Shown here: positions 23,965 through 33,500 of the stretch, piece after piece
Layout of the letters: each line of letters begins with the position of its first letter
Position numbering within the stretch: position 1 is the stretch's first letter
NCBI GenBank assembly: GCA_014380615.1
Contig: JACMJM010000011.1
Location: forward strand, 62,001 to 126,000
Origin: Sphingobacteriaceae bacterium
GTDB lineage: Bacteria > Bacteroidota > Bacteroidia > Sphingobacteriales > Sphingobacteriaceae
Reading direction: 5' to 3'
DNA: 64,000 bases
The notes under the pieces: model-generated
What the model saw: only the letters and a program-made list of their open reading frames with translations
What the model was told of the DNA's origin: nothing
The model's database searches: none
Translations under genes and position numbers: made by a program

Positions 23965-24393
23965 ATGAAGTACACGTGTTTTTTCTTACTGATCACGATT
24001 ATATCCCTTAATTCCTGCAACGAACAAATTCTTACAGATAATGATGAAGATTGTCCTTCTTTGGTTTGTACCGAGGAGTTCAGGTCTGTTACAGTTAAAT
24101 TCAGAGATGCAAGCGGGAAGCCAGTCACGGTCACAAATTTTGGTTCAGTAATCAGGCGCACGGGCAAAACGCCGCAATCCGGAGTGGTGGACAGCATTAA
24201 TTTTAAAGGCAGTTATGCTGTTGTAACAGATAATGACACCAAAAATTTATCCACCCTTGGCGATACAATAGATGTAAGTGGGGTACATCATCAAACAAAT
24301 CAAAAGAAAACCGTACAGTTCGTGGTAAAGGGCGGTAAATGTGCCTGCCATATTGAGAAAGTATCTGGCCCGGAAGAAATAGTATTTGATTAG
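23965..24393 (+). CDS. Putative lipoprotein of unknown function
   Basis: The protein has 142 residues with a lipoprotein-like signal (KYTCFFLLITIISLNSCNEQ, lipobox Cys18). The mature part contains SVTVKFRDASGKPVTVTNFG, which resembles a small beta-sandwich, and a Cys-rich end KGGKCACHIEKVSGPEEI. It is probably anchored at the outer membrane. I do not recognise a family. It is followed after 22 nt by another lipoprotein gene on the same strand. Confidence 0.75.
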   Translation: MKYTCFFLLITIISLNSCNEQILTDNDEDCPSLVCTEEFRSVTVKFRDASGKPVTVTNFGSVIRRTGKTPQSGVVDSINFKGSYAVVTDNDTKNLSTLGDTIDVSGVHHQTNQKKTVQFVVKGGKCACHIEKVSGPEEIVFD

Positions 24394-24415
24394 AAATACA
24401 AACGTCTGAACCTGT

Positions 24416-25021
24416 ATGAAAAATTTATTAATACTCCTTGTTTTTTACGGAGCAGTCCCATCGGGATGCCAAAAAGATTCTTATGGAACTATCATGAGAG
24501 TAAACTATTACACTGTAAGCTGCACCGGAGAAATGACGGGGAAATGCTTACTGGTGCAAAAGGGCGACAATCTCGATACCCATAAATGGGAGTACTTTTA
24601 TTATCATAACAGCATAAAAGGATTTAATTACGAAGAGGGATATATCTACACGCTAGAAGTTAAAGAAGAGAAAATTAAGAATCCACTGATCGACGGCAGC
24701 AGTATAAATTATACTTTAAATAAAATTATATCAAAACAGAAGGCCTCAATATCGGCCTGTATTAGCGAAGTTATTAAAGATATCGAATCAGAGCATGTAA
24801 GTAATCCGCCGCGAAGTGTGTGGCAATATACATACCATGGAAAGATTGTTTATTACATCCCTGCTATTTGCTGCGACATTCCCAGCCGCTTACTTGATAA
24901 TGAGTGTAAGCTAATTTGCAATCCCGACGGGGGTTTTACTGGTGCGGGTGACGGAAAATGCACAGACTTTTTAACCGCCCGAACAGATGAAAAGCTTATC
25001 TGGCAGGATAAGAGAAAATAG
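24416..25021 (+). CDS. Cysteine-rich lipoprotein of unknown function
   Basis: The protein has 201 residues with a lipoprotein signal (MKNLLILLVFYGAVPSGCQK, Cys18). A DUF4377-like region follows: MRVNYYTVSCTGEMTGKCLLVQKGD, then FNYEEGYIYTLEVKEEKIKN. The C-terminal third has many cysteines (PAICCDIPSRLLDNECKLIC) and a GGFTGAGDGKC turn. DUF4377 proteins are secreted and of unknown function; the assignment is from pattern only. A strong terminator follows the stop codon by 9 nt. Confidence 0.75.
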   Translation: MKNLLILLVFYGAVPSGCQKDSYGTIMRVNYYTVSCTGEMTGKCLLVQKGDNLDTHKWEYFYYHNSIKGFNYEEGYIYTLEVKEEKIKNPLIDGSSINYTLNKIISKQKASISACISEVIKDIESEHVSNPPRSVWQYTYHGKIVYYIPAICCDIPSRLLDNECKLICNPDGGFTGAGDGKCTDFLTARTDEKLIWQDKRK

Positions 25022-25030
25022 CCTTCCTTT

Positions 25031-25063
25031 AACGCAGACAGCATTTGGAACGCTGTCTGCGTT
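25031..25063 (+). terminator. Intrinsic terminator after the lipoprotein pair
   Basis: A 12-bp perfect stem AACGCAGACAGC / GCTGTCTGCGTT closes a 9-nt loop. Only a short mixed tail (GTATAAAAA) follows, so it is a strong hairpin with a weak U-tract. It lies 9 nt after the stop codon. Confidence 0.65.
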
Positions 25064-25333
25064 GTATAAAAACCCTTAATAGCAGCACCTGCCTGTATTT
25101 TTAAACCCGATTGTATGGAAAGCCCGAAGAGGGTTGCCCGGGCGGAGGGCGGACTTGGAAGGAAAGCGGGGCAGCAGATCCTACGAAGAATGAAGAATCT
25201 TTCCAAAGCCAAATTTTCCGCTAAAATATTATTCATCAGACTTTTAGTCACTTAAAAAAATCTTTCAGGACAAAACTTCCGTTATGCTGAAGCAAAAGGC
25301 TTATGGCAATGGTTTTGACTAATCATAAGCACT
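25064..25333. other. Gap before clpB with a GC-rich block
   Basis: No gene was found. Positions 25115-25170 are a G-rich block (GCCCGAAGAGGGTTGCCC, GGGCGGAGGGCGG) unlike the AT-rich surroundings. It looks like one of the dispersed GC-rich intergenic repeats of this group. A short TTTTGAC near 25313 may belong to the clpB promoter, but no -7 box is convincing. Confidence 0.35.
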
Positions 25334-27949
25334 ATGAACTTCAATAATTTTACAATCAAGGCACAGGAAGCGGTACAGAAAGCTTCCGAAATAGCAGGCG
25401 GAAACCAGCAGCAGGCTATTGAGAATGCGCACCTTTTAAAGGCCTTGCTTATGGTTGATGAAAATGTAATCAACTACCTTTTGAAAAAGCTTAATGTAAA
25501 TATTAACCGCTTAAACACGGTTCTCGACGCAGAAATATCCAGCTACCCGAAGGTAAGCGGGAGCAATATTTATCTTTCTTCTTCGGCCAATTCTGCGCTG
25601 ATAAAGGCGCAGGGTTATTTGAAAGAATTCAAAGATGAATTTGTATCGGTAGAACACATTCTGCTCGGGATCTTAAATGCTAATGATAAAACCAGTAACA
25701 TACTGAAAGATGCGGGTGCTACCGAAAAAGATCTTAAAAAAGCTATTAAAGAGTTGCGTGGCGATAATCGGGTAACCGACCAAAACGCCGAAGCAACTTA
25801 TAATGCGCTGAATAAATACGCCCGGAATCTGAATGAATTTGCCGAGTCGGGCAAGCTTGACCCGGTGATTGGCCGTGATGAAGAGATTCGTCGGGTGATT
25901 CAGATTTTGTCGCGCCGGACTAAGAACAACCCTATTTTGATTGGTGAGCCTGGTGTTGGTAAAACAGCTATTGCCGAAGGTATCGCATTCAGGATAATTA
26001 AGGGTGATGTGCCCGAGAATTTAAAATCTAAAACGGTTTTCTCTTTGGATATGGGGTCGCTTATAGCAGGAGCAAAATACAAGGGGGAATTTGAAGAACG
26101 GTTGAAAGCGGTTATTAAAGAGGTTACGCAAAGCGATGGCGAAATAATTTTGTTTATCGACGAAATCCATACGCTTGTGGGTGCGGGCGGCGGAGAAGGT
26201 GCTATGGATGCGGCAAACATATTAAAGCCAGCCTTGGCTCGTGGCGAACTGCGTTCTATCGGCGCTACTACCTTAAACGAGTATCAAAAATATTTAGAAA
26301 AGGATAAGGCACTGGAACGCCGTTTCCAAAAGGTGATGGTAGAAGAGCCTGACACGCAGGATGCTATTTCAATTCTTCGCGGATTAAAGGAAAGGTACGA
26401 AACCCACCATAAGGTTCGCATAAAAGACGAAGCGATTATATCGGCTGTTGAGCTATCTCAACGGTATATTTCTGATCGCTTTTTGCCGGATAAAGCCATC
26501 GATTTGATGGATGAAGCGGCCTCTAAACTTCGCCTGGAGATGGATTCGGTGCCCGAAGCAGTAGATGAACTGGAGCGAAAAATTATGCAGCTTGAAATTG
26601 AGCGTGAGGCGATTAAACGTGAAAACGACGACAAGAAAGTTGCGGAGTTGAGTGAGGAAATTGCTAACCTTTCTTCAGATCGCGACTCTTTAAGAGCAAG
26701 CTGGAAAGGTGAAAAAGATCTTGTTGACGCGATAAATACCGAAGTTGAACAAATAGAAAACTATAAACTCGAAGCTGAGCAGGCCGAACGTGCGGGTGAT
26801 TATGGTCGTGTTGCCGAAATCCGTTACGGTAAGATCAAGGAATCGCAGGATAAAGTTGAGTTGCTTAAAAAGGAGTTAGCTGAAAAGCAATCTGGGGGGC
26901 GGATGCTGAAAGAGGAAGTTACATCTGATGATATTGCGGGTGTAGTTTCGCGATGGACTGGTATTCCGGTTACCAAAATGATTCAGAGTGAGCGTGAAAA
27001 ATTGCTTAACCTGGAAGATGAGCTGCATAAACGTGTAGCGGGCCAGGAAGAAGCCATTGAAGCAATTTCTGACGCGATACGCCGCTCGCGTGCAGGTTTA
27101 CAGGACAAACGTAAACCCATAGGCTCCTTTATTTTCTTAGGAACAACCGGTGTGGGTAAAACGGAGCTTGCCAAGGCCCTGGCCGAATTTTTATTCAATG
27201 ATGAGCATTCGATGGTTCGGATTGATATGAGCGAGTACCAGGAGCGTCATGCGGTTTCCAGGTTGATTGGCGCGCCTCCGGGATACGTTGGGTATGATGA
27301 AGGCGGACAACTTACCGAAGCGGTGAGACGGAAACCTTACAGTGTAATATTATTGGATGAAATCGAGAAAGCCCACCCCGATGTATTCAATATTTTGCTA
27401 CAGGTATTGGACGACGGCCGTTTGACAGATAATAAGGGTCGGGTGGTGAATTTTAAAAATACCATCATCATCATGACCTCCAACATCGGTTCGCATCTTA
27501 TTCAGGAGAACTTTAAGGGTTTGGATGATTTTAACCATGAAGAGGTGGTAGCCAAAACCAAGAACGAATTATTTGAGCTTTTGAAACAAACTATTCGTCC
27601 GGAGTTTTTGAACCGTATAGATGAGCTGATTATGTTCACGCCGTTAAACAGGAACGAAATACGCGACATCGCACGGCTGCAGTTTAATCAGGTTATACAA
27701 ACCCTGGCCGAGATGGGCATTGAAATGGAAGCTTCTGAAGATGCCCTCGACTGGTTGGCTCAATTGGGTTACGATCCGCAGTTTGGTGCCAGGCCATTGA
27801 AACGGGTGATTCAGAAACGGATTTTGAATGAACTTTCTAAAGAGATACTGGCAGGAAAAGTTGATAAAGAAAGCAGGATTCTGCTGGATGTGTTCGACAA
27901 TAAGTTTGTGTTTTTAAATAAAGATAAGCTGGAGGAGGCGAAGGTTTAA
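25334..27949 (+). CDS. clpB: ATP-dependent disaggregase ClpB
   Basis: The protein has 871 residues, the full ClpB length. The Clp N-domain (1-145) has two helical repeats. AAA1 carries Walker A GEPGVGKT near residue 205 and Walker [12 protein letters not shown]. The long M-domain coiled coil (about 410-530) distinguishes ClpB from ClpA/C. AAA2 has Walker A GTTGVGKT near 605, [20 protein letters not shown], and a C-terminal D2-small domain with an arginine-rich region. It rescues aggregated proteins with DnaK after heat stress. No IGF/L ClpP loop was seen. Confidence 0.97.
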   Translation: MNFNNFTIKAQEAVQKASEIAGGNQQQAIENAHLLKALLMVDENVINYLLKKLNVNINRLNTVLDAEISSYPKVSGSNIYLSSSANSALIKAQGYLKEFKDEFVSVEHILLGILNANDKTSNILKDAGATEKDLKKAIKELRGDNRVTDQNAEATYNALNKYARNLNEFAESGKLDPVIGRDEEIRRVIQILSRRTKNNPILIGEPGVGKTAIAEGIAFRIIKGDVPENLKSKTVFSLDMGSLIAGAKYKGEFEERLKAVIKEVTQSDGEIILFIDEIHTLVGAGGGEGAMDAANILKPALARGELRSIGATTLNEYQKYLEKDKALERRFQKVMVEEPDTQDAISILRGLKERYETHHKVRIKDEAIISAVELSQRYISDRFLPDKAIDLMDEAASKLRLEMDSVPEAVDELERKIMQLEIEREAIKRENDDKKVAELSEEIANLSSDRDSLRASWKGEKDLVDAINTEVEQIENYKLEAEQAERAGDYGRVAEIRYGKIKESQDKVELLKKELAEKQSGGRMLKEEVTSDDIAGVVSRWTGIPVTKMIQSEREKLLNLEDELHKRVAGQEEAIEAISDAIRRSRAGLQDKRKPIGSFIFLGTTGVGKTELAKALAEFLFNDEHSMVRIDMSEYQERHAVSRLIGAPPGYVGYDEGGQLTEAVRRKPYSVILLDEIEKAHPDVFNILLQVLDDGRLTDNKGRVVNFKNTIIIMTSNIGSHLIQENFKGLDDFNHEEVVAKTKNELFELLKQTIRPEFLNRIDELIMFTPLNRNEIRDIARLQFNQVIQTLAEMGIEMEASEDALDWLAQLGYDPQFGARPLKRVIQKRILNELSKEILAGKVDKESRILLDVFDNKFVFLNKDKLEEAKV

Positions 27950-27981
27950 ATAGCTCTGTCCGATTATAGAAATATATTTTT

Positions 27982-28026
27982 AAAGAGAGGTGTCTAAGAA
28001 GGCGTTTGTCGGAGAACACCCTCTTT
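27982..28026. terminator. Shared terminator between clpB and coaD
   Basis: AAAGAGAGGTGT and ACACCCTCTTT pair with one bulged base, enclosing a 22-nt loop. A and T runs flank it, so it may serve both converging genes. Confidence 0.45.
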
Positions 28027-28035
28027 ATTATTCCC

Positions 28036-28497
28036 CTACAAAAATTCCAAAGCCTCTTTGGGTACAAACTGGCTTACATCACCTTTGTGCTTTAATATGT
28101 CTCTAACAATTGTAGAACTTATAGAAGAATAGCCCGGATTGCTTAATATAAAAATGCTTTCTATGGATGGTTCGAGGGCATGATTCATCTGGGCGATAGC
28201 TTTCTCATATTCGAAATCTGATACCGTTCTAATCCCTCTTAACATGTACTGTGCACCAACTTTCCTGCAGAAATCTACTGTAAGCCCTTCGTAAGAAGCA
28301 ACTTCAATTTTAGGCTCATTTTTGAATACAGCTTCCAGAATTTGAATCCGTGTTTCGGTTTTAAGTTTAGAGCGCTTCGAGCTATTGTCTCCCACTCCGA
28401 TTATTACTTTGTCGAATAAAGAAACCGAACGGTTGAGAATATCAACATGAGCAATGGTAACAGGGTCGAAAGAGCCGGGGAAAAGTGCGATTTTCAT
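28036..28497 (-). CDS. coaD: Pantetheine-phosphate adenylyltransferase
   Basis: The protein has 153 residues. The nucleotidyltransferase T-G-x-x-H motif family start is MKIALFPGSFDPVTIAHVDI (GSFDPVTIAH is the diagnostic segment). YMLRGIRTVSDFEYEKAIAQMN is the CoaD-specific central block and SISSTIVRDI the nucleotide-binding ISST motif. It adenylates 4'-phosphopantetheine, the penultimate step of coenzyme A synthesis. A box close to the -7 consensus (TACCTTTA) lies 4 nt before the ATG. Confidence 0.97.
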   Translation of the reverse strand: MKIALFPGSFDPVTIAHVDILNRSVSLFDKVIIGVGDNSSKRSKLKTETRIQILEAVFKNEPKIEVASYEGLTVDFCRKVGAQYMLRGIRTVSDFEYEKAIAQMNHALEPSIESIFILSNPGYSSISSTIVRDILKHKGDVSQFVPKEALEFL

Positions 28498-28575
28498 GAA
28501 ATAAAGGTAAAGGCTAAAAGTTAAAGGGCAAAAGATTATAATCGCTAATTGTCTTTTAAGATCATGTTTTTAGAT

Positions 28576-29118
28576 CTATTCAGTTTTAAGTGTAAAAAAG
28601 CTGAAAGACGAAGACCCGTATTTTCGCTGTTCTGAAAAATTAGGGTGGCTGTCGAGCTTTTTTGTACTGGGATGTTCTATAATTAAAATACCATCGGGTT
28701 TTAATAAATTTCTGTCAAAAACAAGCTCAGCAATCTGCGGAATTTGAGGCATATCGTAAGGCGGGTCAGCAAATATCAGGTCGAACGTATCTGTTTCTTC
28801 TTTTAAGAATTTTAGTACATCGGCCTTGAATGGAGTTAGGGTGTTTACCTGATGCTGTTTTGCTATATCTTTTAAATAGTAAACGCATCCTTTATGGATA
28901 TCAACTGAGATAATTTCTGCCGCACCTCGCGAAGCAAACTCCATAGAAATGTTTCCTGTGCCGCTAAACAGGTCTAATATCTTTAGCCCTTCAAAATCAA
29001 GCTGATTGTTAAGAATATTAAAAAGAGCCTCTTTTGCCAAATCGGTTGTTGGCCGTACCGGAAGGTTGGCGGGCGGGTTGAGGCGCAAGCCTTTCAGCCT
29101 CCCGCCGATTATACGCAT
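28576..29118 (-). CDS. rsmD: 16S rRNA (guanine(966)-N(2))-methyltransferase
   Basis: The protein has 180 residues. It starts MRIIGGRLKGLRLNPPANLP-VRPTTDLAKEALFNIL, the RsmD signature. The SAM loop is ILDLFSGTGNISMEFASRGA and the catalytic motif IV is FADPPYD. The enzyme modifies G966 of 16S rRNA. Its start overlaps the DUF3822 gene by 10 nt, so they are co-transcribed; coaD lies 78 nt downstream on the same strand, a common Bacteroidota arrangement. Confidence 0.95.
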   Translation of the reverse strand: MRIIGGRLKGLRLNPPANLPVRPTTDLAKEALFNILNNQLDFEGLKILDLFSGTGNISMEFASRGAAEIISVDIHKGCVYYLKDIAKQHQVNTLTPFKADVLKFLKEETDTFDLIFADPPYDMPQIPQIAELVFDRNLLKPDGILIIEHPSTKKLDSHPNFSEQRKYGSSSFSFFTLKTE

Positions 29119-29948
29119 AACAGCAAACTAATTAACGAGAAATGCTGATGTTTAGGCAACTGATCAAATATGGTGGAATACAAAGTAATCTGCGAACTAT
29201 CGGCAAATGCGATATTATTAAAATACTTCTCAGCGCGGCGGTAATTGGCGTCGCCCTGATTAATGTTTCCGGAAAGAACCAGTGTAGTTTGTTGCGGTTC
29301 AATAGCAAACTGCTGTATTATATTTAAAAGAAAATAGTTAAAATCATCGGCATTGCTGATTTCGATAAGATTATAAAATACCAGCTTTTCGTCGGTGCTT
29401 AAAGACGCTTCGAAAGATTCTTCGTTAAAATTGAGTATAAGTTTTGTCGCCTTTGTGTCCGTGGTTTTTATTCCGCCCTCCACCAGTGGTTCTGCCTGGC
29501 TAAAGAAACGTACTTCGGGAAATGCGGCAACAAAAGCGGTAATGGTTTCCAGTTCCAGGGCTGATACACAATTTATACTGTCGGCATGTATGGTAGAAAT
29601 GAAAGTTTTTGTACTTCCGGTTGCCTTAATCAGCTTTTCGTAGCTTCCTAAATCATCGCGAGTATAATATTGTGTTGGAATGAAGGTAAAGTTATCGGTT
29701 TGTACCGATACTTTAACAGCAGCAAAAGGAGACCTTAAATAGTTGTTTTCCGCTAGCAGGTTGCCAAGAATGGATTCTGTATTGTCGCTAATCGGCGAGT
29801 CGTATAAAACCTGGAGACGGCTTTCTTTCTCGTTAATAATAGCATAAGAAATCCGCCTTGGCGCGATTCGTATAAGAAGCTGCGTATCTCTTGATTGCGA
29901 AGGGTTAAACTTCTCATCCTGTAAGTGTAATATGCCGAACTCGTTCAT
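29109..29948 (-). CDS. DUF3822 family protein
   Basis: The protein has 279 residues and no signal or membrane segment. It matches the DUF3822 pattern: TQLLIRIAPRRISYAIINEK near the start, LNFNEESFEASLSTDEKLVF in the middle and YFLLNIIQQFAIEPQQTTLV near the end. The fold is probably actin/ASKHA-like in two repeats. It is nearly always encoded immediately upstream of rsmD in Bacteroidota, as here (10-nt overlap). The function is unknown; a link to ribosome or cell-envelope work is speculation. Confidence 0.9.
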   Translation of the reverse strand: MNEFGILHLQDEKFNPSQSRDTQLLIRIAPRRISYAIINEKESRLQVLYDSPISDNTESILGNLLAENNYLRSPFAAVKVSVQTDNFTFIPTQYYTRDDLGSYEKLIKATGSTKTFISTIHADSINCVSALELETITAFVAAFPEVRFFSQAEPLVEGGIKTTDTKATKLILNFNEESFEASLSTDEKLVFYNLIEISNADDFNYFLLNIIQQFAIEPQQTTLVLSGNINQGDANYRRAEKYFNNIAFADSSQITLYSTIFDQLPKHQHFSLISLLLCV

Positions 29949-29953
29949 TACAA

Positions 29954-29985
29954 CAAAACTAATTTTTTTGAATGGAATTGCGCAA
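29954..29985 (-). promoter_or_regulatory. Promoter of the DUF3822-rsmD operon
   Basis: On the minus strand TTGC (29985-29982), a 20-nt spacer, and TAGTTTTG (29961-29954) form a good -33/-7 pair. The ATG is only 5 nt after the -7 box, implying a leaderless or nearly leaderless message. Confidence 0.6.
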
Positions 29986-29996
29986 TTTTACCGTAC

Positions 29997-31403
29997 ATGA
30001 TTCTTAGTACTTTACTTCAAAAGCAATTCCCGGTAAAACCCACCCCTCAGCAGGAATTGGTTTTTCTGGAATTAGACAAATTTATGGTTAGTGAACAAGG
30101 CGACGAATGTTTTGTGTTAAAAGGCTATGCCGGTACCGGAAAAACCACTATTATAGCTTCCTTAGTTAAGATTCTTCCACGTTTAAATTTAAAAACAGTG
30201 CTTCTTGCCCCTACCGGCCGGGCTGCGAAAGTCATCAGCAGTTACTCCGGAAAAAAGGCGTTTACCATTCACAAAAAAATTTACCGAAAGAAATCGGCCA
30301 TGAGCCTTGATATGAGTTTTGTAATTGGCGAGAATCTGGCAGAAAATACCATTTTTATTGTTGATGAGGCATCAATGATCTCTAATGAAGCTGCCGATTT
30401 TAACGGCCGAAGTTTGCTCGAAGATTTAATGATGTATGTATACAGCGGCAAAGATTGCAAACTGATGCTGGTTGGTGATACCGCACAACTTCCGCCTGTC
30501 GGATCTGACTACAGCCCGGCCTTAGACGGGAAATTATTGTCTGAGGTGTTTAACAGAAGCGTATTCGGTTACGAATTAACAGATGTTGTACGCCAGGAAA
30601 AGCAATCAGGGATTTTATATAACGCCACCCACATCAGAGAACTGATTCGTACACAGAAAGAAGAATTTCCGAGCCTAAAAGTGAAGGGCTTCCCCGATAT
30701 TTTTAACATGACAGGGGAGAGGCTTCCCGAGGGACTTGAATATGCTTATAATAAGTATGGGATGGAAAATACTCTGGTAGTATGCCGGTCGAATAAGAGT
30801 GCCAATAATTATAACGCCCAGATCAGAAATCGTATTTTATATCGCGAAGAGGAGTTAAGCGGTGGTGATTATTTAATGGTGGTTAGAAATAACTATTATT
30901 GGCTTTCGGCAGAGGAACAGAGTAATGCTTTTATCGCCAATGGTGATATAGCTAAGGTACGGAAACTGAAAAATATATCAGAAATGTATGGATTTCGCTT
31001 CGCCGACGTGGTTCTGGAATTTCTCGACTATCCTGACGATGAACCCCTAAGCTGCAAAGTAATGCTGGATACCCTTTATTGCGAAACACCGAACCTTCCA
31101 ACCGCCGACAGTAAAAGACTTTTTGAGGCTGTGATGGAAGACTATCAGCATATCGCGAATAAAAGAATGCGCATGGAGGAGCTTAAGAAAAACGAGTATT
31201 ATAATGCCCTGCAAGTTAAATTCGCATACGCTGTAACCTGTCATAAAGCTCAGGGCGGGCAGTGGGATGCGGTTTTTGTGGATCAGGGCTATCTAACCGA
31301 GGAGATGCTGAATACCGATTTTTTGCGTTGGATGTACACCGCGGTAACCCGTTCCGTTAAAGAGCTGTTTCTTGTTAACTTCAGTTCAAAGTTCTTTAGT
31401 TAA
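29997..31403 (+). CDS. RecD-like superfamily 1 DNA helicase
   Basis: The protein has 468 residues. Helicase motif I is GYAGTGKTTIIASL (near residue 43), motif II is IVDEASMIS and motif III is LMLVGDTAQLPPVG. The C-terminal UvrD_C_2 domain has YAVTCHKAQGGQWDAVFVD with a final YTAVTR (motif VI). The lack of the N-terminal RecD2 extension and the short length fit the stand-alone AAA30/RecD-like group. It would unwind DNA with ATP; the process served is unknown. Its end overlaps the convergent histidine kinase gene by 8 nt. Confidence 0.93.
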   Translation: MILSTLLQKQFPVKPTPQQELVFLELDKFMVSEQGDECFVLKGYAGTGKTTIIASLVKILPRLNLKTVLLAPTGRAAKVISSYSGKKAFTIHKKIYRKKSAMSLDMSFVIGENLAENTIFIVDEASMISNEAADFNGRSLLEDLMMYVYSGKDCKLMLVGDTAQLPPVGSDYSPALDGKLLSEVFNRSVFGYELTDVVRQEKQSGILYNATHIRELIRTQKEEFPSLKVKGFPDIFNMTGERLPEGLEYAYNKYGMENTLVVCRSNKSANNYNAQIRNRILYREEELSGGDYLMVVRNNYYWLSAEEQSNAFIANGDIAKVRKLKNISEMYGFRFADVVLEFLDYPDDEPLSCKVMLDTLYCETPNLPTADSKRLFEAVMEDYQHIANKRMRMEELKKNEYYNALQVKFAYAVTCHKAQGGQWDAVFVDQGYLTEEMLNTDFLRWMYTAVTRSVKELFLVNFSSKFFS

Positions 31404-32772
31404 AGCAGACGGTAAAAGTGGTCCCTAAATCAGGCTTGCTTTGTACCTCAATACTTCCGCCCATGGCTATTATTTGAGCTTTTGTAATGTAGAGCCCAAC
31501 ACCTTTGCTATCTTTCATGTGGTGAAAGGTTTTATAAAGTCCGAATAGGTTTTTGCCGTGCTGCTTAAGGTCTATACCCAGGCCATTATCCTTTACTTCG
31601 AGAAATACTTTTTCATCACCATTAAACGTTCTTATCGAAATTTCGGGCTGCCTTTCGGGATGACGGTATTTAACAGCATTAGAAAGCAGGTTTTGCATGA
31701 TACTTTCTAAATAACTCTTAGGGTAATGGATTATAGGCGCAGCAGAGAAGTCGAAATTAATTTTTGCTTTGGTTTTTTTAATATCTGCGGTAAGGTTTTT
31801 TTCAACCATGCTATACACCTGCATAAAACTTAGCTTTTCATATATTGCGAAAGATTCATGTTTGTTTTTAAGCAGATCAATCAAATCGTCCAGCTTTACA
31901 ATCAGGTTATCCGCAACTTCCTTTATTATTTTAATCAGGCTCTCTTTTTCGGTTTCTTCTTTCGCGTCATCATATAATTGGAGCAGGGCTATAAGGTTTA
32001 CCCCGGGCGAACGTAGGTCGTGCGAAGCTACATAAGCAAAGCGTTCCAATTCTGTGTTTTGCTTAATCAGGTCCTGACTTATGTTTTGTAATTCAACTTT
32101 TTGCGCCTCTAACTGATCGTTTTTTTTGCCGACTTCCTTAAATAGCTTGTCTATTTTTTCACGGCTTTGAATAATGTTTACCAGGGCCGATATTACAATA
32201 ATTAACAGTATCCAGTTACTAATTACAGTAAAAACCTGTATACGGCGGGTTAATTTTTCAATTACATTATTGCTCTTATCGAGATTGTTCTTTTCGGTAT
32301 TGGTTATGGTATTAATTAATTTACGGATTTGTGCTTCCGTGTTTTTTATCAGATTTAAGTCGGTACTTTTTTGCTCAGCGACGTTTTTATTAAGGCTTCG
32401 AAGGGTTTTACCTGTTTGCGCTCGTTTAAGATCTACCAGTTCATTTAACCTGTTTAGATTCCTCAGTTGATCGGGGCTGTCATTTAATACTGCATATAGT
32501 TTGATGTAGCTCTCATCAAGTTGTTGTTCGGCCTTTTGATACTCGCGAAGGTAACTGGAGTCTCGTGTTAATAAAAATCCGCGGTGCTGGGTTCCTGTGT
32601 CTTCCAGATTATTAAGTAATGCTGTTGCAGTTTCAATTATCGAATAGGTCTTCATCGATTCCGCATGATTCTTTTCGTTTTTCGATGTCTGGAAAAGAAA
32701 GAAAATAGTATTAATAACTATCAGTACGATAGTAGTGCCTATCAGGTAAAAGATGCTTTGAGCATTTTTCAT
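31396..32772 (-). CDS. CHASE3-domain sensor histidine kinase
   Basis: The protein has 458 residues. TM1 is at about 7-27, then an extracytoplasmic CHASE3 helical domain (about 35-180, with TQHRGFLLTRDSSYLREYQ), then TM2 at about 186-206. A coiled coil leads to HisKA with phospho-acceptor in FAYVASHDLRSPGVNLIALL, and the HATPase domain has LLSNAVKYRHP (N box) and VKDNGLGIDL (G1). No receiver is attached and no partner regulator is adjacent, so it is an orphan kinase. CHASE3 senses unknown periplasmic or membrane signals. Confidence 0.93.
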   Translation of the reverse strand: MKNAQSIFYLIGTTIVLIVINTIFFLFQTSKNEKNHAESMKTYSIIETATALLNNLEDTGTQHRGFLLTRDSSYLREYQKAEQQLDESYIKLYAVLNDSPDQLRNLNRLNELVDLKRAQTGKTLRSLNKNVAEQKSTDLNLIKNTEAQIRKLINTITNTEKNNLDKSNNVIEKLTRRIQVFTVISNWILLIIVISALVNIIQSREKIDKLFKEVGKKNDQLEAQKVELQNISQDLIKQNTELERFAYVASHDLRSPGVNLIALLQLYDDAKEETEKESLIKIIKEVADNLIVKLDDLIDLLKNKHESFAIYEKLSFMQVYSMVEKNLTADIKKTKAKINFDFSAAPIIHYPKSYLESIMQNLLSNAVKYRHPERQPEISIRTFNGDEKVFLEVKDNGLGIDLKQHGKNLFGLYKTFHHMKDSKGVGLYITKAQIIAMGGSIEVQSKPDLGTTFTVCFN

Positions 32773-32943
32773 TAAACTAGATGATTCCCTCTTGTAGACT
32801 CAAAGTTAAAAAAATTATACTGTGATGATGATTTCGTATAGATATTTTCAACCATCTGATTTAGCAGCGGTTGCAAGCCATGCGGCCAATTGTAGAATAA
32901 CCGTTAACTTATTTCAAAAAACGATTTTGTAATTGGAATTAGC

Positions 32944-32963
32944 AATACCCAATACTGGGTATT
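32944..32963. repeat. Perfect short hairpin between kinase and tmRNA terminator
   Basis: AATACCCA and TGGGTATT are exact inverted arms around a 4-nt loop. It lies 14 nt beyond the tmRNA terminator and could be a second terminator or an operator for the kinase gene. No U-run accompanies it. Confidence 0.4.
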
Positions 32964-32977
32964 CTTAATTTGCGGAA

Positions 32978-33013
32978 TAAAAAAAACACCCTTATGGTCT
33001 ATCATAAGGGTGT
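32978..33013 (-). terminator. Intrinsic terminator of tmRNA
   Basis: An 11-bp perfect stem (ACACCCTTATG / CATAAGGGTGT) with a 6-nt loop is followed on the minus strand by eight T. It begins 5 nt after the CCA end of the tmRNA. Confidence 0.85.
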
Positions 33014-33018
33014 ATGTT

Positions 33019-33387
33019 TGGTGGACCCGGAGAGATTCGAACTCTCGTCCAAACATGGAACAAATTATGCTTTCTACATGCTTATCTGCCATTTAATTGT
33101 AGGGAAGGGGAAGGCTGGCCGATTGCCTGTACCGTCTTCCTTAGGTGCTTTATCTTGTTCGGTTTCCACACCTTAAACCAAACCAGTCCTGTTGTTCGAT
33201 GCCCCGTATGCTGATATAACAGAACAGAATACCAGCGGGACAAAAGCTATGCTAATTCTAAATTAGGCAGCTAAGGCGTAGTTATTTTCGCCAATTATTG
33301 TTTTGAGAGTTCAGATTAGAGCGCTCGTCTCACAACGCGCTGCATGCTTACATACTTGCCGCCATCCTGTCAATTCCGGTCGGGCCC
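33019..33387 (-). ncRNA. ssrA: Transfer-messenger RNA (tmRNA)
   Basis: The tRNA-like ends pair: 5' GGGCCCG at 33387 with 3' CGGGTCC, a T arm GAGAGTTCGAATCTCTC, and an encoded CCA at 33019-33021. The 5' region reads GACCGGAATTGACAGGATGG, as in other tmRNAs. The internal reading frame at 33292-33263 encodes the tag GENNYALAA followed by TAA. It rescues stalled ribosomes with SmpB and marks products for proteolysis. The length of 369 nt including CCA is normal. Other translations in this stretch are shadows. Confidence 0.96.
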
Positions 33388-33390
33388 AGT

Positions 33391-33500
33391 ATTTTTGAGA
33401 TTCAAGATTTGAGAAGCAGGAATCAAGACTCGCTCTTTACCCTGGTCCGTATCTTAATCTCGGTACTAAGAACCAAGATGATGCTCTTGTTTCTTGTCTC
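33391..33500. repeat. Low-complexity dispersed words reaching into the aminotransferase 3' end
   Basis: Words such as GAGATTCAAGATTTGAG, GAATCAAGACTC, ACTAAGAACCAAGATG and TTGTTTCTTGTCTC repeat with small changes. They resemble the words between aroA and aroC (39059-39176). They extend through the stop codon of the aminotransferase, whose last residues (KQEVRDKKQEHHLGS) are encoded by them. Confidence 0.5.

Noticed and set aside
24853-25251. 132-codon minus-strand frame over the lipoprotein end and the terminator
   Set aside because: It crosses a strong terminator and a GC-rich repeat, and the lipoprotein on the plus strand is the better coding call.
32904-33214. Open frames on the tmRNA and its terminator
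   Set aside because: They fall on the tRNA-like domain and hairpins of ssrA.
33014-33387. A CRISPR-like or riboswitch interpretation of the structured region
   Set aside because: All structure is explained by tmRNA: tRNA-like ends, encoded CCA and the GENNYALAA tag.
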